Shown here: positions 61,167 through 64,000 of the stretch, in pieces
Layout of the letters: each line of letters begins with the position of its first letter
How positions within the stretch are numbered: position 1 is the first letter of the stretch
NCBI GenBank assembly: GCA_044225825.1
Contig: JBGAIB010000003.1
Coordinates: 124,001 to 188,000 of the forward strand
From: Bog-950 sp044225825
Lineage (GTDB): Bacteria > Bacteroidota > Bacteroidia > Chitinophagales > LD1
DNA: 64,000 nt
Direction of reading: 5' to 3'
Translations under genes and position numbers: made by a program
Notes under the pieces: generated by a model
Told to the model about the DNA's origin: nothing
The model's input: only the letters and a program-made list of their open reading frames with translations
The model's database searches: none

Positions 61167-61673
61167 ATGAAAGCAGCCACCGCCTTTATTGCAGCGTTCT
61201 TTTTATTATGCGGCACGGCGTTTTCGCAGCAAAAATATGGTCATATCGACTCGCACGCTATACAAGAGGCTATGCCCGAGTATAAGCAGTTGCTGGCCGC
61301 CGTGGAACAGAAGCGCACACAGCTTGAGAATCAACTGAAGCAGATGTACGCCGATTACCAGAAGAAGGCAACCGATTTGCAGGAGATGGGACCTGCGTTG
61401 TTACAAGCCGTACGTGATGAACAGATGATTGAACTGCAAAACCTGCAGCAAAACATCAGCGAATTTGAGCAGACCATTGAAGCGCAACTAACGGAGTACC
61501 AAATGAAGCGCCTGAAGCCCCTGAACGATAAATACCTGAAAATTGTAAATATTGTTGCAAAGGAGAATGGTTACACCTACATATTCGATATTGCCGGCGG
61601 TAGCGTAGTTTACCATCCGGAAAACACAGGTGATATAACCGACCTGGTAAAAAAGAAAATGGGTATACAATAA
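61167..61673 (+). CDS. OmpH/Skp-family periplasmic chaperone, copy 2
   Basis: A 168-residue Skp-like protein with signal peptide (ATAFIAAFFLLCGTAFSQ), KYGHIDSHAIQEAMPEYKQ, a coiled coil (about 45-110) and the family C-terminus (KIVNIVAKENGYTYIFDIAG, SVVYHPENTGDITDLV). It is closely related to copy 3, sharing the GHI/L...AMPE start and the C-terminal pattern, so the two look like a recent tandem duplication. Confidence 0.93.
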   Translation: MKAATAFIAAFFLLCGTAFSQQKYGHIDSHAIQEAMPEYKQLLAAVEQKRTQLENQLKQMYADYQKKATDLQEMGPALLQAVRDEQMIELQNLQQNISEFEQTIEAQLTEYQMKRLKPLNDKYLKIVNIVAKENGYTYIFDIAGGSVVYHPENTGDITDLVKKKMGIQ

Positions 61674-61707
61674 CACGAATCATAAACTGATAACAAAAAA
61701 CAAAGCA

Positions 61708-62259
61708 ATGAAGAAAGTAATCCTGGCCACCCTTATAGCTGTATTCGGATTTTTTGGAACAGCCGATGCCCAGCAAAAAATAGGTCATTTAAATTCGGCC
61801 GACATTCTGCAGGCAATGCCTGAGTTCAAACAAATGCAGACAGATCTGGAAAAACTGAAAGAACAGTTAACCAAGGTGCTGCAAACCATGTACGAAGACT
61901 ATGACAAAAAACAAAAAGAATTCCAGGGTTTGGATAAGAACACCCCGGATGCTATTATGGAAATGAAGTTGAAAGAACTACAGGACCTGCAACAACGTAT
62001 TCAGGATTACTCGGATAAAATAAACACCCAACTGCAGGACAAGCAGCAGGAGTTGTTGAAGCCGATTAACGACAAATACCTGAAAGCCGTAAAAGAAGTA
62101 GCTACCGCAAACGGATACTCGTATATTATTGATATTGTTTCAGGTGCAGTTGCTTACTACCCTGAAGGCACGAATGATGTAACCAACCTGGTGATGAAGC
62201 AAATGGGCATTACACCTGCTCCTGCTGCTCCTAAAACACCTACACCGGCAGGTAAATAA
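61708..62259 (+). CDS. OmpH/Skp-family periplasmic chaperone, copy 3
   Basis: A 183-residue Skp-like protein. The signal peptide is MKKVILATLIAVFGFFGTADA, the mature part begins with KIGHLNSADILQAMPEFKQ, and a coiled coil (about 45-115) and a C-terminal VKEVATANGYSYIIDIVSG strand follow. It ends in a Pro/Ala/Thr-rich tail of about 15 residues that copies 1 and 2 lack. It starts 34 bp after copy 2. Confidence 0.93.
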   Translation: MKKVILATLIAVFGFFGTADAQQKIGHLNSADILQAMPEFKQMQTDLEKLKEQLTKVLQTMYEDYDKKQKEFQGLDKNTPDAIMEMKLKELQDLQQRIQDYSDKINTQLQDKQQELLKPINDKYLKAVKEVATANGYSYIIDIVSGAVAYYPEGTNDVTNLVMKQMGITPAPAAPKTPTPAGK

Positions 62260-62288
62260 ATGTAGTTTTACCGGCAGTTACGCATCAT

Positions 62289-63110
62289 ATGAAACCCGGT
62301 ACAAATCAACCAATAGGAATTTTTGATAGTGGCATTGGCGGCTTAACGGTCGCCAATGCCATTTCTAAGCTGCTGCCCAACGAGCAGCTTATTTATTTTG
62401 GGGATACGGCCCATATGCCCTACGGCGATAAATCGAAAGAGCTGATCAGCTCGTATGCCGTAACCATTACCGATTTTTTACTGAACCGCGAAAAGTGCAA
62501 AGCCATTGTTATTGCCTGCAACACGGCCAGTGCGGCAGCCTATGAAACCCTGCGCGATAAGTTTAAAGGCGTTATACCTGTTATAAATGTAATTGACCCC
62601 ATGGTAGAGGCGGTTATTGCTGATGAGGCGATAAAAAAGGTGGGCATAATTGCCACCCGTACGACCGTGGCAAGCGGCGTTTACCAGGAGAAACTGAATC
62701 GCCGTAAACCATCGCTGAACTACTTTGCCCTGGCCACCCCCCTGCTGGCTACCATGATCGAAGAAGGCTTTTACAACGATGGCATCAGCCATGCCGTACT
62801 GGATCAATACCTGAACCATGAGGAGTTCAAAGATATTGATGCCATGGTATTGGCCTGTACCCATTACCCCTTGATAAAACATGAGATAGATGCCTACTTT
62901 AAGCAGCGGGTTAAAATATTTGACAGCGCAGAAGTAGTGGCCCGCAAACTGAAAAGCATACTTGAGAAGGAGCAATTGGCCGCCACTGCCAAACCCGGCG
63001 CCGATGTATTTTATGTATCGGACTACACGGAAAGCTTTGAGCACACCACCCGTATTTTCTGGGGTAAGGAGGTGCAATTGAAACTGAACAACATCTGGGA
63101 AGCGAGTTAA
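62289..63110 (+). CDS. murI: Glutamate racemase
   Basis: A 273-residue enzyme that makes D-glutamate for peptidoglycan. The two catalytic Cys are in IACNTASAAAYE and LACTHYPLIK, with the N-terminal IGIFDSGIGGLTVAN and FGDTAHMPYGDKS segments. Length is normal. It starts 29 bp after the third skp gene, closing the porG-to-murI cluster. Confidence 0.97.
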   Translation: MKPGTNQPIGIFDSGIGGLTVANAISKLLPNEQLIYFGDTAHMPYGDKSKELISSYAVTITDFLLNREKCKAIVIACNTASAAAYETLRDKFKGVIPVINVIDPMVEAVIADEAIKKVGIIATRTTVASGVYQEKLNRRKPSLNYFALATPLLATMIEEGFYNDGISHAVLDQYLNHEEFKDIDAMVLACTHYPLIKHEIDAYFKQRVKIFDSAEVVARKLKSILEKEQLAATAKPGADVFYVSDYTESFEHTTRIFWGKEVQLKLNNIWEAS

Positions 63111-63150
63111 TCAGGCTGGTTTACAGTCGGTTTGAGCGTTCGCATTATTT

Positions 63151-63174
63151 AACTTTCAATTTATTTTGAAAGTT
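63151..63174 (+). promoter_or_regulatory. Palindromic operator overlapping the gbsR-type promoter (site 1)
   Basis: AACTTTCAA (63151-63159) and TTGAAAGTT (63166-63174) form a perfect 9-bp inverted repeat with a 6-nt spacer. The right arm covers the TTTG -33 element (63165-63168). A near-identical site (20 of 24 positions) occurs before the next gene. Confidence 0.7.
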
Positions 63175-63196
63175 CAGAAAAGGGTGTTTACCTTTA
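63165..63196 (+). promoter_or_regulatory. Promoter of the GbsR/MarR regulator
   Basis: TTTG (63165-63168), a 20-nt spacer and TACCTTTA (63189-63196) match the Bacteroidota promoter with one mismatch in the -7 box. The -7 box ends 18 nt before the ATG at 63215. Confidence 0.6.
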
Positions 63197-63214
63197 CACC
63201 GTAATTACCAAGCC

Positions 63215-63727
63215 ATGAAATTAGAAGAAGCAAAAGTGCAGTTTGTAGAAGCCTGGGGTACCTTAGGCACTAACTGGGGCATTAACCGCACCATGGCACA
63301 GATACACGCTTTGTTGATGGTGAGTGATGAACCACTTACCACCGATGACATTATGGATCGGCTGGATATAAGCCGGGGCAATGCCAATATGAATGTACGG
63401 GCACTGATTGACTGGGGCTTGGCAGAACGCCGTACTAAATTGGGTGAGCGAGTGGAGTATTTTACAGGGGAAAAGGATATTTGGAAAGTGGCGGTTCGGA
63501 TTATACGCGAACGGCGTAAACGGGAAATTGACCCCCTGCGTGCCACCCTGCGCGATTTAAAAATGATTGATGACAGGGAGCAAAATAAGGAACAGTATAA
63601 AGCCTTTATAAAGTTGCTGGAGGATATTGACGGCTTTGCCGAAAGTGCAGATAAGATTACAGATAAACTGGTATTGAGCGATAAGAACTGGTTTTTCGGG
63701 ACGCTGATGAAACTGGTGATTAAATAA
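63215..63727 (+). CDS. GbsR/MarR-family transcriptional regulator
   Basis: A 170-residue DNA-binding protein of the GbsR branch of MarR regulators. The helix-turn-helix region is TTDDIMDRLDISRGNANMNV, preceded by GTNWGINRTMAQIHALLM and followed by the wing (LAERRTKLGERVEYF). GbsR relatives repress osmoprotectant genes in Bacillus; the signal here is unknown. A perfect palindrome over its own promoter and a second copy before the neighbouring DCC-family gene suggest autoregulation and control of that gene. Confidence 0.92.
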   Translation: MKLEEAKVQFVEAWGTLGTNWGINRTMAQIHALLMVSDEPLTTDDIMDRLDISRGNANMNVRALIDWGLAERRTKLGERVEYFTGEKDIWKVAVRIIRERRKREIDPLRATLRDLKMIDDREQNKEQYKAFIKLLEDIDGFAESADKITDKLVLSDKNWFFGTLMKLVIK

Positions 63728-63733
63728 AAAACC

Positions 63734-63755
63734 AACCCCGCCCAGATGCGGGGTT
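63734..63755 (+). terminator. Candidate terminator after the GbsR/MarR gene
   Basis: AACCCCGC (63734-63741) pairs with GCGGGGTT (63748-63755) around a 6-nt loop. On the plus strand the following T run is only three long; on the minus strand it is long. It lies just after the stop at 63727. Confidence 0.5.
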
Positions 63756-63768
63756 TAAAAAGCAAACA

Positions 63769-63792
63769 AACTTTCAATTATTTCTGAAACTT
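63769..63792 (+). promoter_or_regulatory. Palindromic operator before the DCC-family gene (site 2)
   Basis: AACTTTCAATTATTTCTGAA followed by ACTT matches site 1 (63151-63174) at 20 of 24 positions, with the outer arms nearly kept. It ends 13 nt before the ATG at 63806. The likely binder is the adjacent GbsR/MarR protein. Confidence 0.6.
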
Positions 63793-63805
63793 TAAATAGT
63801 TCAAC

Positions 63806-64000
63806 ATGGAAACCCTGCAGCACAAAACGATAATATACGACCCTACCTGCCCGCTATGTGCGGCGTATACAGGTTTGTTTTTAAAAACCGGGGTATTAGA
63901 TAAAAATGGTCGCCTGGCTTTTTCCCAGGCCGATGAAAAACTACTGGCTAAGCTGGATTTAAAACGTGCCCGCCACGAAATTCCCTTGTATGACACGGCC
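63806..64000 (+). CDS. DCC-family thiol-disulfide oxidoreductase-like protein (3' partial)
   Basis: The frame is open to the last base; 65 residues are visible. The IIYDPTCPLCAAYTGLF start has the DxxCxxC pattern (Asp, Cys15, Cys18) of the DCC1/YuxK family, which are small thioredoxin-fold proteins of unknown substrate. The rest of the gene is outside the window, so length and C-terminal domains cannot be judged. The palindrome 13 nt upstream links it to the GbsR/MarR regulator. Confidence 0.75.
   Translation, partial: METLQHKTIIYDPTCPLCAAYTGLFLKTGVLDKNGRLAFSQADEKLLAKLDLKRARHEIPLYDTA

Noticed and set aside
62478..63077. 199-codon minus-strand frame opposite murI
   Set aside because: murI has both catalytic Cys motifs and normal length; the antisense frame is incidental.
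1..64000. tRNA, rRNA or riboswitch genes
   Set aside because: I read the gaps between genes for cloverleaf-like or conserved rRNA sequence and saw none; apart from the rpsF leader no structured RNA could be supported by eye.

Overview
The window is a gene-dense stretch of a Bacteroidota chromosome, probably from the Chitinophagales/Sphingobacteriales side (this finer placement is inference). The evidence is threefold: two giant SprB-repeat proteins with a C-terminal gliding-motility-type sorting domain; two further secreted enzymes with type A Por-secretion (T9SS) tails; and Bacteroidota promoter elements (TTTG ... TAnnTTTG) with no clear Shine-Dalgarno sequences. Several gene neighbourhoods are also typical of the phylum: porG-like, uppS, bamA, skp, skp, skp, murI; an IPExxxVDY-family gene beside pyruvate kinase; and rpsF-rpsR-rplI. 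I see no rRNA, tRNA, CRISPR array or prophage.

Layout. 0-10.4 kb: 3' end of a SprB-repeat adhesin, an MsbA-like ABC exporter, a nucleoid-associated protein, radA, a PorE-like OmpA protein and nadK. 10.4-12.4 kb: an AT-rich accessory patch with four GGGGTTACA repeats, a small membrane ORF and an unrecognised protein carrying a PD-(D/E)XK nuclease-like signature. 12.4-19.7 kb: a permease divergent from an aldehyde dehydrogenase, a lipoprotein, pdxH, small membrane proteins, and a multicopper oxidase with a thioredoxin-like partner. 19.8-29.3 kb: an 1850-residue SprB-repeat protein, a PabA/TrpG-type amidotransferase, a T9SS-exported alpha/beta hydrolase and a metallo-beta-lactamase-fold hydrolase. 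29.5-38.5 kb: a TolB-like/beta-barrel protein, lptB with a long C-terminal extension, a GH3-family adenylase and a five-PAS histidine kinase. 38.5-50.1 kb: housekeeping genes (polyprenyl synthase, ligA, PCD, M42 peptidase, pyk, acpP-fabF-rnc, rpsF-rpsR-rplI). 50.3-51.9 kb: a REP-associated transposase (RAYT) followed by eight REP-like palindromic units, bracketed by an exact 77-bp duplication of the 3' end of the neighbouring uup-like gene. 51.8-64 kb: uup, a SulP transporter, a repeat-rich non-coding gap, the porG/uppS/bamA/skp/murI cluster, and a GbsR/MarR regulator next to a truncated DCC-family gene.

The main functional theme is the cell envelope. LptB, MsbA-like, BamA, three Skp-like chaperones, UppS, MurI and polyprenyl synthase build it, PorG-like and PorE-like proteins belong to the type IX secretion machinery, and at least four proteins here look like cargo of that machinery. 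The most distinctive non-coding structures are the RAYT/REP island with its flanking duplication, twin palindromic operators around the GbsR-type regulator, a terminator between acpP and fabF, and a candidate S6:S18-type leader before rpsF. Start codons were often moved downstream of the longest reading frame; reasons are given per entry. Family names come from motif recognition by eye, not database search.
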